NCBI GenBank assembly: GCA_965197545.1 | Contig: CBDANJ010000008.1 | Span: forward strand, 1,984,001-2,048,000 | DNA: 64,000 bases | Origin: CATOSP01 sp965197545 | Lineage (GTDB): Bacteria > Chloroflexota > Dehalococcoidia > Lucifugimonadales > UBA3495 | Reading direction: 5' to 3' | Shown: piece after piece, positions 16,532 through 25,561 of the stretch | Layout of the letters: the number at the start of each line of letters is the position of its first letter | Numbering within the stretch: the stretch's first letter is position 1 | The notes under the pieces: model-generated | What the model saw: only the letters and a program-made list of their open reading frames with translations | What the model was told of the DNA's origin: nothing | The model's database searches: none | Position numbers and translations under genes: made by a program

Positions 16532-16768
16532 TTTCCCACAAGGATCATCAGACACGATCGAATTGGACCGGCCGATGAAATGTCGGCAACCTAGTGGCAG
16601 GGAAACCGAGCACGCATTGTATCCAAGCTTTAGCCCCTATCTGCACGAACAAGGGTGGAGCGCCGTTCTCATCATTCCTCACGCCCGTTGCTGCCCTCAC
16701 GAAAGAGGCGCCCTCACCATCCGGGAAGTATCCAGAAGCACTGACCAGGCGAGCCAATCAGACGGCAA

Positions 16769-16784
16769 CGGGGTATAATCCCCG
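16769..16784 (+). promoter_or_regulatory. Promoter -10 inside a small palindrome, leaderless start
   Basis: TATAAT at 16774-16779 is bracketed by CGGGG and CCCCG. The ATG at 16787 lies 7 nt after the -10 box, where transcription would start, so the lipoprotein mRNA would be leaderless. No good -35 seen. Confidence 0.55.
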
Positions 16785-16786
16785 GC

Positions 16787-17230
16787 ATGACGACCATCAA
16801 CTCCCTAGACTACTTCACCATGTTGGCCGCGGTTCTGCTACTGACGGTTGCCTGTGGGCAAGACCCCGAGCAGAACCCCATTATCATCGTGGCAACTCCT
16901 ACACCCGACGTCTTCAGCGGCTCCCCCCAGACTGGAGACCAGTCCGCCGGAATGCAAACTGCTACGAAGTAACCCGGCACTCAACCACACGATCCCAATC
17001 CTAAGTTGAAGGACTGGACCCCTCGGCAACACGCCGCAGTGGACAAGGCCATCGAGGAAGCCTACAGCGTACTCGCCAAGGACGTGGACGAGTGCATCGG
17101 TGAGTTGGGAGAGCCGGACGGCGGTCCTTTCAAGGACGATCTGGCCCGCTACGGGGCGGCGGTAACTCAGTCCCCGTATCTGGAGTGTATACAGCGGAAT
17201 CTCAGTCAGGGCCAGTCGTCTACAAGATGA
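16787..17230 (+). pseudogene. Small lipoprotein gene interrupted by TAA
   Basis: ATG 16787 opens a lipoprotein signal peptide (LAAVLLLTVAC) and a Pro/Thr-rich linker. TAA at 16970-16972 ends this 61-aa frame, but the same frame continues without further stops to 17230 with a helical domain (LKDWTPRQHAAVDKAIEEA ... SVLAKDVDECIGELG). A TTG at 17006 could restart translation. I read it as one gene broken by a nonsense change; two separate short genes are possible. No family recognised. Confidence 0.55.
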
Positions 17231-17234
17231 TGCG

Positions 17235-18203
17235 GTGAAAACCAAGAGGATGTTCCGACTCGGCATAGTGGTCTTGGCAGTACTTGCGGTTGCATTAACC
17301 GCGATCAACCATACGCCGCCTGTATCAGCAGGGAGGCCGCCCGCGAACGAGCCCCCCACCCCCCGGAAACCTGGTAGCGGGAAAAGGTTGCCAGTGGGAC
17401 CTCGGGTTCCACGAGATAACATCGGTAAAATTCGGCGCCTACCGGAATCCAGATGCAGATGCTTGCTACGCGGGCTTTGAGTTTAGCCCCTATGACTATC
17501 AGAGCGATATGGCGGGAGCGCCCGTCAATTATGTGAGTCTACTTTTCGGCGAAATGGACGGGGACGGCTGGATTCGTGCCGATCACTCAACAAAATATAG
17601 GTTCCCGGCCGAAACTGCTACGGAAAAACTGGAGTACATGCGGTCTGGGCAGAAGTCAAAGACTTCCCTGAGTTGGTGTTTGAGTGGTTGGAGAACATCC
17701 GCCGCGAGTATGAAAATCAAGCCATGCAGGAAGAACTGCGAGCCAAGAAAGCCGCTGAGCAGCGTGCTGCCGACAAGGCTCGTGCGGATGCCGAGGCCAA
17801 GGCTGAGCTTTAGCGGATAGAACTCGAGGCCGCCGAGCAAATCCAGAAGAAAGCCCTGGAAACCGAACTCTTCAAGACACAGGTGCTCCGGTCATAACTC
17901 GAACAGGAAAAGCTCATCATCGCTGCTTGGAACAAGGTAGTGGAATTCCGACTTGCCGGTGCACAGGAACGGGCGAAGATTACCAACGCCTTCATGTCCG
18001 AAGTCGAAGCCAACAAAGCCGCCTTTGTTGCGTCAGTCCAAGCCAAGGTGGAGGAACTGAGGCGGCTCCAAGAACTCAACGAAACTCTTCGCACCGCTAT
18101 CCAGGCACACAACCAGACCATCCTGGACGAATTGGCCATACAGCAGGCCATTCAAGACCTAGGGATAAAGCCGTCCGGCACTATCACTCCGCGCACGCCA
18201 TGA
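17235..18203 (+). pseudogene. Secreted coiled-coil protein, decayed
   Basis: Begins with a signal peptide (FRLGIVVLAVLAVALTAI) at 17235 and a Pro-rich stretch. Near 17420 the coherent sequence moves to the +1 frame (FGAYRNPDADACYAGFEF ... LLFGEMDGDGWIRAD). Near 17640 it returns to the first frame with a long heptad-rich helix (ELRAKKAAEQRAADKARADA). TAG at 17811-17813 and TAA at 17895-17897 interrupt this helix; the frame beyond remains helical (FMSEVEANKAAFVASVQAK) to 18203. Two frameshifts and two nonsense codons make it a pseudogene. The original protein was about 320 aa, exported, with a C-terminal coiled coil. Confidence 0.7.
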
Positions 18204-18315
18204 AACTAGACCCAGCAAGCCTCTTGCAGGAAGGGTGTCCCAAGCCTCACCCACTTCAATCCGCGCCGAGTCTTGATCCCACAGGGCAACCCTCCGGCCC
18301 ACTCCTCTCCACTTG

Positions 18316-19566
18316 CCGCGCGCCCAGGAAAGGCTCCTGGAGATGGTCGACCGCTTCGGCAAGGCGACCATGTTGGCCGCCATCGAGCATGACCAGGCCG
18401 ACACGGCTAGGCTGGTGCGGGATAAGACCTTGGAGACCATTCCCGAAGGCGAATATGAGGTGAGTGACTACATGGACCATGCTGGGGTCGGAGACCAGTG
18501 GTACTCGTTCCATTTGCAGCTTAGCCGCAAGGGTGACGAGGTCCGTTTGTACGCGACCGGCTCCGACGATCAGGCCGGCGGCTCGATCAATTTCATCGCC
18601 AGCGACGGGACCCTGAAAGCCTACTTCGGTCAATATTTTCACCAGTACGATTCCTCTCTTCTGGGCAATCATGGCTTGCTGGCCGGAGTGGATGAAGTCC
18701 GGTTGCGCCCCGGCAGCATCCTCCAGCCAGAATGGCCCGCCGCCCTGGGATGCCGTGCCCACACTTTCACCAAGCTCAAAGGGGCAGTGAGGGCGGTCTT
18801 GGCCAAAGCCACCGGAGGCGACGTTATGGCGGGGACCGCGGTTTACGTGATCGCCTACTTGAGGATGAAGGACAGGGACACGGGCCAATGATTGCCCTGT
18901 ACGGACGGCATAGCCGTGGGCCACGGCGCCCGCCCCATCGCCGATGGTCTCGACGCCATCCACCAGCGCCACAACGAGAACTATCCCGGTGAATTCATGG
19001 AGATGGAATTTCCGCTGCGGTTGGAGCAGTACGCCATATCCACTGACTCCGGCGGACCGGGAAAGTTCCGCGGAGGCTGCGGTGTGGTGCGGGACGTGCG
19101 GCTTCTGGCCGGCGAAGGCACCTTTGGACTGCGGGTCGAAGATAACCTGTTCCCGGTCTGGGGAGTCGCCGGCGGGATGGGCCGCGGGGCTTCCAGGGTG
19201 GTGATGAACCCGGGCACTCCACAAGAGCGGGAGGTCCGCGCGTTCTCGGATGACAACCGCTGGAAGCGCGGGGACATCGTCAGGATATATACTGTCGGCG
19301 GTGGGGGGTGGGGTGACCCCTTGGAGCGGGACATAGAGCAGGTGCCGGATGACGTGAAGGACGGCTTCGTTTCCCCCGAGTCGGCCCTCGAGCATTACGG
19401 CGTGGTGATCGACTCGGCGGATCTAACTGTCGATGAAGGCGCGAGCCGGGCCAAGCGGAAGGGTATCTCCGCTGCCAGGGGCCGGACCAAGCTGTTCCAC
19501 CGCTTCGAATACTTCGACTCCGAAAAGGAAGAGCTCGAATGGGTCAAACGCCATCTCCCCCGCTGA
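18316..19566 (+). pseudogene. Hydantoinase B / oxoprolinase-type subunit, 5'-truncated with in-frame TGA
   Basis: The frame contains HyuB-family blocks in order: ERLLEMVDRFGKATMLAA, IPEGEYEVSDYMD, then CTDGIAVGHGARPIADG, ENYPGEFMEMEFPLR, STDSGGPGKFRGGCGVVRD and YTVGGGGWGDPLERD. TGA at 18889-18891 splits it after DRDTGQ, with no frame change. The family normally has roughly 200 more residues before the first block, and no similarity is seen upstream of about 18316. Such subunits act with HyuA in ATP-dependent cleavage of hydantoins or oxoproline; no HyuA is in the window. Dead remnant. Confidence 0.8.
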
Positions 19567-19641
19567 TCACCAGACTTACCGCGGCGACCAGCCGAGTAAA
19601 AGCGGCGGTCCTACCTAATCGGATAAGTGAGGCGCAAAGTC

Positions 19642-20073
19642 ATGAGTGACCAAGTACCGACCTCGCCGGGATACGTGATCCCAGGAATGAGTTATGACGA
19701 CGCACCGGCGGCGATTGAATGGCTGACCAGCGTATTTGGGTTTACCCGTCATCTGGTGGTGCCGGGAGAGAACGGGACCATCGCCCACTCCCAACTTTCC
19801 CTGGGGAACGGCATGATCATGGTGGGCTCATCTTCCAACAATGACGGTGGACATCCCGTGAAGACCCCCTCCGAAGCCGGAGGGAATACCCGGAGCGTGT
19901 ACGTGGTTGTCGACGAGATTGACGCCCATTACGAACACGCCAAAGCTGCCGGAGCCGAAATCGTTTTTGAAATCGAAGACCAACCCTACGGCGGGAGGCT
20001 CTACAGCGCGTTGGACCCCGAGGGCCACCTCTGGTATTTCGGCTCCTACAACCCCTGGGAGGAGGAGTCCTAG
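19642..20073 (+). CDS. VOC-superfamily (glyoxalase/PhnB-like) protein
   Basis: 143 aa from ATG 19642, with GAGG 9 nt upstream (a GTG at 19627 is less likely). Layout is one VOC module pair: GMSYDDAPAAIEWLTSVFGF, strand AHSQLSLGNGMIMVGS, VYVVVDEIDAHYEHAKAAGAE and the closing YSALDPEGHLWYFGSY. These are metal-binding, small-molecule enzymes or resistance proteins; the substrate is unknown. It lies between the HyuB remnant and the thiolase. Confidence 0.85.
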   Translation: MSDQVPTSPGYVIPGMSYDDAPAAIEWLTSVFGFTRHLVVPGENGTIAHSQLSLGNGMIMVGSSSNNDGGHPVKTPSEAGGNTRSVYVVVDEIDAHYEHAKAAGAEIVFEIEDQPYGGRLYSALDPEGHLWYFGSYNPWEEES

Positions 20074-20095
20074 GGTCTTTCAATTATTGGAGTAC

Positions 20096-20220
20096 TACCC
20101 CTTCTCCCTTGAGGGAGAAGGACGGGATGAGGGTGAAATTCCATGCACCACCCTGGTTGCCCCTCGCCACATGTCCCTCACCCCAACCCCTCGCCCTCTG
20201 GGCGAGGGGCTGTCGCGGAG
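20096..20220. repeat. Dispersed GC-rich hairpin repeat
   Basis: CCCTTCTCCCTTGAGGGAGA followed by an AGGGTGA block, and a 10-bp perfect hairpin CCCCTCGCCC-TCT-GGGCGAGGGG at 20187-20209. Relatives of the first block appear at 58079-58200. Non-coding and in the gap before the thiolase. Confidence 0.6.
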
Positions 20221-20336
20221 AATTGAACGACCTTGAGAGAAGTCCGCCAACGGTTGACATGCTCAGCGCGAGGCTCCTAGACTACCAACCGGACTGGCCG
20301 GGTTGAGATTCCCACGTATGTTTTGGAGGACCGGTA

Positions 20337-21503
20337 ATGGCAACTAGCGGAACAGGTCAGAGAGACATCGCCATCGTCGGAGTGGCCGAGTCCGACGTGA
20401 TGGGCACCGTGCCCAACAAGTCTTCCTTGCAGCACCATGGGGAAGCTGCACACAACGCCCTTGCCGACGCCGGTCTATCCAAGAACGACGTCAACGGGCT
20501 GTTTACCGCCGGGTTCTCCACCCTGGCCACCGCCGAGTACATGGGTATCCAGCCGGGGTTTACCGACAATACGTCCGTGGGCGGTTCCTCATTCGTTATC
20601 CACGTCGCCCATGCCGTCGCCGCGATCAGAGCTGGATTTTGCGACGTTGCCCTTATCACCCACGGCCAGGCGGGAAGGTCCACCAGGGGGCGGGTGCCCG
20701 GTGACCCCAACCTGCCCACTGCCCAGTATGAGTCTCCCTACGGTATCATCGGCGCTCCCATTAACTACTCTATCGCCTGCTCCCGCTATATGCACGAGTA
20801 CGGGGAGGATAAGACCCGCCAGGGAATGGCCGAGGTAGCGGTGGCGACCCGGAAGTGGGCGAACCTGAATCCCAAGGCGGCGATGCACGACACGCCCATG
20901 AGCTTTGAAGACTACCATAATTCCCGTTGGGTATCCTGGCCGTTCCACCTGTTTGACTGCTGCTTGGTTACCGACTCGGGAGCCGCGATAATCGTTGCCT
21001 CCGCAGAGAAAGCGCGGGACTGCGCCAAGGAACCCGTGTGGGTGCTAGGCGCAGCCGAGAGCCACGACCACAACATGATTAGCATGATGCCGTCTTTCAC
21101 TTCAATGATTGCCCGTGAGTCCGGCCCCAACGCCATGGCCCGGGCTGGCATCACCCATAGCGACATAGACCTGACCATGATCTACGATTCCTTCACCTAC
21201 ACCGTCATGCTCACTCTGGAGGCGCTGGGATTCTGCGGGCCGGGAGAAGCCGCCGACTTCGTGGCCAACCAGCGCACCGCCCCCGGAGGGGACTTCCCCC
21301 TCAACACCAGCGGCGGCGGGCTGTCCTATACCCATCCCGGTATGTACGGCAGCTTCCTGCTGGTCGAGGCGGTGCGCCAGATGCGCGGCGAGGCCGGAGA
21401 ACGCCAGGTAACGCCCAACGGCGGCAACCCCAAGGTATCCATCGTCAACGGTACCGGAGGGTCCCTGTCGTCTACGGGCACCGTGGTCCTGGCCGGGGAC
21501 TAA
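20337..21503 (+). CDS. SCP-x-type thiolase-like protein lacking the N-terminal catalytic Cys
   Basis: 388 aa; GGAGG in TTTTGGAGGACCGGTA upstream. It has the thiolase fold of the SCP-x/lipid-transfer group: DIAIVGVAESDVMG, GLFTAGFS, VGGSSFVIHVAHAVAAI, DLTMIYDSFTYTVM and the C-terminal GGGLSYTHPGMYG with the His of the HP motif. Where thiolases have the nucleophilic Cys the motif here is VGGSSF (about 81-86), so classical acyl transfer through Cys is unlikely. Proteins of this kind often act as retro-aldolases or partner with an OB-fold protein, none of which is seen here. The SDR follows 45 nt downstream, probably one operon. Confidence 0.85.
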   Translation: MATSGTGQRDIAIVGVAESDVMGTVPNKSSLQHHGEAAHNALADAGLSKNDVNGLFTAGFSTLATAEYMGIQPGFTDNTSVGGSSFVIHVAHAVAAIRAGFCDVALITHGQAGRSTRGRVPGDPNLPTAQYESPYGIIGAPINYSIACSRYMHEYGEDKTRQGMAEVAVATRKWANLNPKAAMHDTPMSFEDYHNSRWVSWPFHLFDCCLVTDSGAAIIVASAEKARDCAKEPVWVLGAAESHDHNMISMMPSFTSMIARESGPNAMARAGITHSDIDLTMIYDSFTYTVMLTLEALGFCGPGEAADFVANQRTAPGGDFPLNTSGGGLSYTHPGMYGSFLLVEAVRQMRGEAGERQVTPNGGNPKVSIVNGTGGSLSSTGTVVLAGD

Positions 21504-21548
21504 CACCGGGGCAGGGAGCGTCCCTGGACCGTCGCTCAGGAGGACAAC

Positions 21549-22388
21549 GTGGCAGGAGAACTTGACCCCAGGGCTGCGGGAGCGCGTCGTTTCGAGGGCC
21601 AAGTCGCCGTGATAACCGGAGCCGGGCAAGGGATCGGCGCGGCGACTGCCCGCAGGCTTGCCCAGGAAGGGGCCTCAATCGTTATCGGCGACATGGTCGC
21701 GGAAACCTCCGAGAGGGTTTGCGCGGCGGTCCGCGACTTCGGCGGCTCCTGTACCGTGTCCCTCGGCGATCTCTCCAAGTATGAAAATGCCGAAGCGTTG
21801 ATGGCCGCCGCGATGGAGGCCTATGGAAGGATCGACGTGTTGGCCAACGTCGCCGGGGGCACCATCTGGTTTCAGTCCTTTCAGTACTACACTCCAGAGC
21901 AGATCCAGGCCGAGATAGACCGCAGTTTTTGGACCGCGGTGTGGTGCTGCCGCGCCGCCCTGCCGCGCATGATCGAACAGGGTTCCGGGGCGATCGTGAA
22001 TATCGCCACTCACGCGGTCACGGGACGCTTCCGCGTCCCTTATGCCGCGGCCAAGGCGGGCCAGATCGGGTTGACCACTTCCCTGGCGAGAGAAGTCGCC
22101 CACCTGGGGATCAGGGTCAACTGCGTCGCGCCCAGCGGCACCGGCGCTGACGACAGGGTAACTCCCCGGGACTTCGGCGTCACAGTAGCCGTGCCCGACC
22201 TGCCGGAAGAGGAGCAAGCCGACCAACAAGAGTACCGCTCGGCGACCCGAAGCTCAGAGATACCCATGGGCAGGCGCGGTGAAGCATACGAGCAGGCTGC
22301 GGCCATTGCGTTCCTCGCGTCCCAGGACGCCTCCTACATCACCGGTCAAGTATTGGCGGTGGGCGGAGGGCAGCCGTACCCATTCTAA
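21549..22388 (+). CDS. Short-chain dehydrogenase/reductase
   Basis: 279 aa from GTG 21549, with a perfect AGGAGG 5 nt upstream. Rossmann motif TGAGQGIGAA for NAD(P), NVAGG, and the catalytic YAAAK in VPYAAAKAGQIG. The usual catalytic Ser region reads IVNIATHAVTG, with Thr/His in place of Ser. The C-terminal part ends FLASQDASYITGQVLAVGGG as in FabG-like SDRs. It probably oxidises or reduces an intermediate of the neighbouring thiolase's pathway. Confidence 0.92.
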   Translation: MAGELDPRAAGARRFEGQVAVITGAGQGIGAATARRLAQEGASIVIGDMVAETSERVCAAVRDFGGSCTVSLGDLSKYENAEALMAAAMEAYGRIDVLANVAGGTIWFQSFQYYTPEQIQAEIDRSFWTAVWCCRAALPRMIEQGSGAIVNIATHAVTGRFRVPYAAAKAGQIGLTTSLAREVAHLGIRVNCVAPSGTGADDRVTPRDFGVTVAVPDLPEEEQADQQEYRSATRSSEIPMGRRGEAYEQAAAIAFLASQDASYITGQVLAVGGGQPYPF

Positions 22389-22435
22389 CGGTATCATCCC
22401 AGGCTTATTCCATCTCCCCTGGTCCCGGCAATCCC

Positions 22436-22480
22436 TATACTTGAGCGCATTGCCGATATTAACGCATGCCGTTAATATCG
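22436..22480 (+). promoter_or_regulatory. higBA promoter -10 and operator palindrome
   Basis: TATACT at 22436-22441 is a plausible -10. An 11-bp perfect inverted repeat, CGATATTAACG (22454-22464) and its complement (22470-22480), spaced by CATGC, overlaps the likely higB start ATG (22466). The arms are a typical binding site for a dimeric HigA-type antitoxin; binding is inferred. Confidence 0.7.
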
Positions 22481-22765
22481 TTCACAGTGGACCGGTTCAG
22501 GGACAACGACGCCGAAAGGCTCTTCAACGGCGAGCGGGCCGCGCGCTTGCCGCATGGCATCCAGCGGAGGGCGCGGATGAGGTTGCAACGTGTAGTCGCG
22601 GCGACAACGCTGAGCGACCTGCGGTTGCCGCCCTCCCATCGCCTAGAATCCCTGCGCGGCGACCGGGCCGGCCAGTACAGCATCCGTATCAACGACCAGT
22701 GGCGTGTATGCTTCGCGTGGACTGACGAAGGCGCCATGCAGATTGAAGTCATCGACTACCACTGA
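22466..22765 (+). CDS. higB: HigB-type toxin (RelE/ParE superfamily)
   Basis: 99 aa. Matches plasmid-maintenance killer/HigB toxins: FRDNDAERLFNGERAARLP, MRLQRVVAATTLSDLRLPPS, HRLESLRGDRAGQYSIRIN and the C-terminal DQWRVCFAWTDEGAMQIEV. These are ribosome-dependent mRNA interferases. ATG 22466 lies within the operator; family members usually start nearer FRDND, so GTG 22487 is an alternative that would put the operator fully upstream. The antitoxin gene follows after 12 nt, with its ribosome site overlapping this stop codon. Confidence 0.92.
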   Translation: MPLISFTVDRFRDNDAERLFNGERAARLPHGIQRRARMRLQRVVAATTLSDLRLPPSHRLESLRGDRAGQYSIRINDQWRVCFAWTDEGAMQIEVIDYH

Positions 22766-22777
22766 GGAGGAAGACCC

Positions 22778-23062
22778 GTGGCCACAAGCCTGCCAATCCA
22801 CCCAGGGGAACATCTGGCGGAGATTCTGGAAGAACTGGGCATCAGCCAGTATCGTCTGGCGCACGCCATAAGAGTGCCCCCGGTGCGAATCAACGAGATT
22901 GTTCACTGCCGCAGGTCCATAACGGCAGACACGGCGCTGAGAATCGGGCAAGCCCTGGGCATGACCCCAGAATTCTGGCTGAACCTGCAAAGGATGTATG
23001 ACCTGGAGTTGGCTCGCGCCTCTACCGACACCAGCGGCATCGAACCGCTCGTCGAGGCGTAA
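22778..23062 (+). CDS. higA: HigA-type antitoxin, XRE helix-turn-helix
   Basis: 94 aa from GTG 22778; GAGGAGG at 22764-22770 overlaps the toxin stop and gives good spacing. HigA signature: PIHPGEHLAEILEELGIS, QYRLAHAIRVPPVRINEI, ITADTALRIGQALGMTPEFW and NLQRMYDLELA. It neutralises HigB and represses the operon, probably through the palindrome at 22454-22480. Confidence 0.95.
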   Translation: MATSLPIHPGEHLAEILEELGISQYRLAHAIRVPPVRINEIVHCRRSITADTALRIGQALGMTPEFWLNLQRMYDLELARASTDTSGIEPLVEA

Positions 23063-23158
23063 CCCGGAAAGCGCTGGGAGGACTTCCTCAACCCTTCACT
23101 CTTGACATTTCTGCTACTATGACGGAAACCGGCGAATCAACGGGACAGGACAGGGAAT

Positions 23159-24607
23159 ATGGGACTGAAGAGACTGCTGCTTAAACCCCTTTCAGGTTAT
23201 CCAGGTGGCTACAAGCAGATGCGGCGCGGCTTCCAGGGCTTCAACTCCACTCCCCCTTTCAAGGTACCCGATGATCCCACCGACCGCCGCAGCCGGATTC
23301 CGCCTGCCGGATACCGGGAATACTGGTATCCCGCTCTGCCCGAGAAGGACGTCAAGAAGAACGCTCCGTCGATGCTGCGGATGCTTGGCACAGACGTCAT
23401 TTTCTTCAAAGACAAGCAGGGTGAGGTGCAAGCCCTGCTCGACTGGTGCCCCCATCGCGCGGTCTACCTCTCCATGGGGCGGTGCTATTTCGAGGGGTTC
23501 GTAACCTGTCCGTACCACGGGGCAACCTTCGACGGCGACGGCAACTGTGTGGCGTTTCTGACCGAGGGCCCGGAGTCCAAAATGGTTGGCGCTCCGGGGA
23601 TGAGGGCCCGGAAGTTCCCGACCGTGACGCTTAAGGGTATAGTGTTCGTCTGGATGGGTGATGGCGAGCCGGTCTCTCCCGAAGAGGACATTCCCCCGGA
23701 GATGTTTGAGGACAACAACATATGCCGCCCGTCCTTCTGCATGTTCGACTGCAACTGGGTGCTGGTTCTGGAAAACACCATGGACGCCCATAACGCCTTT
23801 ATGGTGCACCGCAACGCGCTGCGCATTCTGGGAAGCCGGGTCGGCGGCCGCCCGAGGACTCCGTTGGGCTACCGGGTCAACCTGGTTAACAACAAGAACG
23901 TCCACTACCGGCCGGGCAGCGGCAAGTCATCGACCGAGAAGTACTACTACGACGAGGACGGCAAGATCCCCTACCAGATGTATTACCCCGGCGTAGACGG
24001 GGTCTGGCCTCTACACAAGTGGAGGCTTGCCTGGACCTGGTTCTTTGATTGGAAGGCAAAGCGGAGGGGACAGGACCCATCCATGAGAAGGGCCGCGCCC
24101 GCCGAGTCGCCCGACGTGAACGAGTGGAACGGCACCCGCCTTCCGGGTATGTCCCGTACCGGAGGCAACAACCGCTACTTCCGGAGCACCCGTTGGCCTG
24201 TGCCCGTGGAAGAGAACCTGACCCGCATGGTTTACCTCAACGTGGAGCGGTATGAAAACCCACCCAGCCTTTTCCGCAAGCTGGTAAGCGGGGTCACCTG
24301 GCCCTACCGGAACTGGGAGCTTAACTTCAACTTCCGCAACCAGGACTACGACGCCGAAAAGTACACGCAATACTCCATGCCCGAGTATCTATCTTCCACC
24401 GATTCAGTGGTGGTCGCAATGCGCCGCCTCTTCGTAGAACACGCCCGCGACGTGCAACGGCGTAGGGCGCGGGAAGAGGAATTGCCGGAAACGCTGGAGG
24501 AGACCGAGGCCGAAAGGATGGTGCGGGAGGGGGACGCACGTGTCGCCGAAGCCAGCCAGGGTTTCGACGTAGACCGGCTGGAAGAAGAGTTGCTGCGTAG
24601 GATGTAG
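23159..24607 (+). CDS. Rieske non-heme iron oxygenase, alpha subunit type
   Basis: 482 aa. Rieske 2Fe-2S ligands: WCPHRA (Cys97, His99) and CPYHG (Cys117, His120). Mononuclear-iron region NTMDAHNAFMVH offers Asp209, His211 and His217. The architecture is that of ring-hydroxylating or aromatic demethylating oxygenases acting in the cytoplasm with a separate reductase; no reductase is adjacent. The C-terminal 60 residues are a charged helix (RLFVEHARDVQRRRAREEE ... ERMVREGD) ending FDVDRLEEELLRRM. Related tails are encoded again at 25404-25538 and 26298-26479, so this region has been duplicated. Confidence 0.9.
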   Translation: MGLKRLLLKPLSGYPGGYKQMRRGFQGFNSTPPFKVPDDPTDRRSRIPPAGYREYWYPALPEKDVKKNAPSMLRMLGTDVIFFKDKQGEVQALLDWCPHRAVYLSMGRCYFEGFVTCPYHGATFDGDGNCVAFLTEGPESKMVGAPGMRARKFPTVTLKGIVFVWMGDGEPVSPEEDIPPEMFEDNNICRPSFCMFDCNWVLVLENTMDAHNAFMVHRNALRILGSRVGGRPRTPLGYRVNLVNNKNVHYRPGSGKSSTEKYYYDEDGKIPYQMYYPGVDGVWPLHKWRLAWTWFFDWKAKRRGQDPSMRRAAPAESPDVNEWNGTRLPGMSRTGGNNRYFRSTRWPVPVEENLTRMVYLNVERYENPPSLFRKLVSGVTWPYRNWELNFNFRNQDYDAEKYTQYSMPEYLSSTDSVVVAMRRLFVEHARDVQRRRAREEELPETLEETEAERMVREGDARVAEASQGFDVDRLEEELLRRM

Positions 24608-24698
24608 GAGCTAGCTGGTGATTGGTGGTCAGTGACCAGGCTATGCTGACGTTTTGCTCGACTCCGAGAAGAAAAGTATCCAAGCCACGAGGCCAAAG

Positions 24699-25400
24699 AT
24701 GACTACCGGACGCCCATCGAAAACACCTGCACAAACATCCCCGGCGGACCGGCCCGAACCGCTGCCCGATCCGCCACGCGTGCCTGACATGCAACAAAAC
24801 AAACACATCACCCGCGCCGACCAGACCTTAGAAACCTGGTTCCACGGCCGCCGCGAAGGTGTCCTGATCAACGGCCAGGGCTACCTCTGCCCGGACCGGC
24901 GGAACGTCCGCAGTTGCCCGGTCCCGGATTGCGTAGCCGCTTTCGACGTGGACCCGGAGCGCATCACCGAGACCAACGGCTACGTGATAAGCGAGGCGGG
25001 CAAACCGCCGGAGTTTGTGCTGGAGGTAGCCTCGGAGACCACCGGAGTACGGGACTACACGATCAAGCGCGACAGGTATGCAGAGATGTGCGTTGGCGAG
25101 TACTGGCGCTTCGACCGCACCGGGGGCCGCTACCGCGACGCGGCCTTGGCAGGCGACCGGTTAGTGGACGGGGCCTACGTTCCCATCCCGATAACGGAGG
25201 AGCCGGACGGGGAGATTTGGGGCTACAGCGAAGCGTTGGAATTGGCCCTCTGCTGGACAAGCGGCCAGTTGCGCTTCTACGACCCGGTTGGCAGGGCATA
25301 CTTGCCCCGGCAGACAGAGTTGAAAGACCGGCTCGACGCCGCCCTGCTGGAAAATGAGCGGCTCCGGGAGTTGTTGCGCCGCCGGCAAGCGGAAAGCTGA
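24699..25400 (+). CDS. Uma2-family (DUF820) putative endonuclease
   Basis: 233 aa from ATG 24699; TTG 24654 is an upstream alternative. It contains the PD-(D/E)xK-like core of Uma2 proteins: CVAAFDVDPERI, GYVISEAGKPPEFVLEVAS (the E-x-A acid) and DYTIKRDRYAEMCVGEYWRFD. It ends in a helical tail (LKDRLDAALLENERLRELL). The family is abundant in cyanobacteria and Chloroflexota and often linked to mobile DNA; activity is mostly unproven. A 44-codon frame starts 3 nt after its stop. Confidence 0.9.
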   Translation: MTTGRPSKTPAQTSPADRPEPLPDPPRVPDMQQNKHITRADQTLETWFHGRREGVLINGQGYLCPDRRNVRSCPVPDCVAAFDVDPERITETNGYVISEAGKPPEFVLEVASETTGVRDYTIKRDRYAEMCVGEYWRFDRTGGRYRDAALAGDRLVDGAYVPIPITEEPDGEIWGYSEALELALCWTSGQLRFYDPVGRAYLPRQTELKDRLDAALLENERLRELLRRRQAES

Positions 25401-25403
25401 ACG

Positions 25404-25538
25404 ATGTTTGAAGATTCCGGCCAGAGTCTATTGACATTGGCCGAGCGGATAGTCCGGGAGGGCGACGCCTGGGTTGCCGAAGCCAGCCAGAAGTTCGACG
25501 TGGACCGGCTGGAGGAAGAATTGCTGCGGCGGGGGTAG
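25404..25538 (+). CDS. 44-aa ORF carrying the Rieske C-terminal tail motif
   Basis: ATG 25404 to TAG 25538. The last 30 residues (ERIVREGDAWVAEASQKF then DVDRLEEELLRRG) are a close copy of the Rieske C-terminus at 24517-24607; only the first dozen residues differ. Tight spacing after the Uma2 gene suggests translation by re-initiation. It may be a real charged helical peptide or a duplicated scrap that happens to have an ATG. Confidence 0.45.
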   Translation: MFEDSGQSLLTLAERIVREGDAWVAEASQKFDVDRLEEELLRRG

Positions 25539-25561
25539 ACCAATGGCTCAGTCAAATCCCG

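Noticed and set aside
16548..16757. 69-aa minus-strand frame between the IS630 fragment and the lipoprotein
   Set aside because: No motif, no ribosome site; looks like repeat-derived sequence.
4519..18891. Stop-codon reassignment as an explanation for the in-frame TAG, TAA and TGA codons
   Set aside because: TAG, TAA and TGA all end intact genes in the same window (for example the P450, dnaG and rsbW-like genes), and the interrupted genes also have frameshifts or truncations.
18256..19395. 379-codon antisense frame over the HyuB remnant
   Set aside because: Only the plus strand matches a known family.
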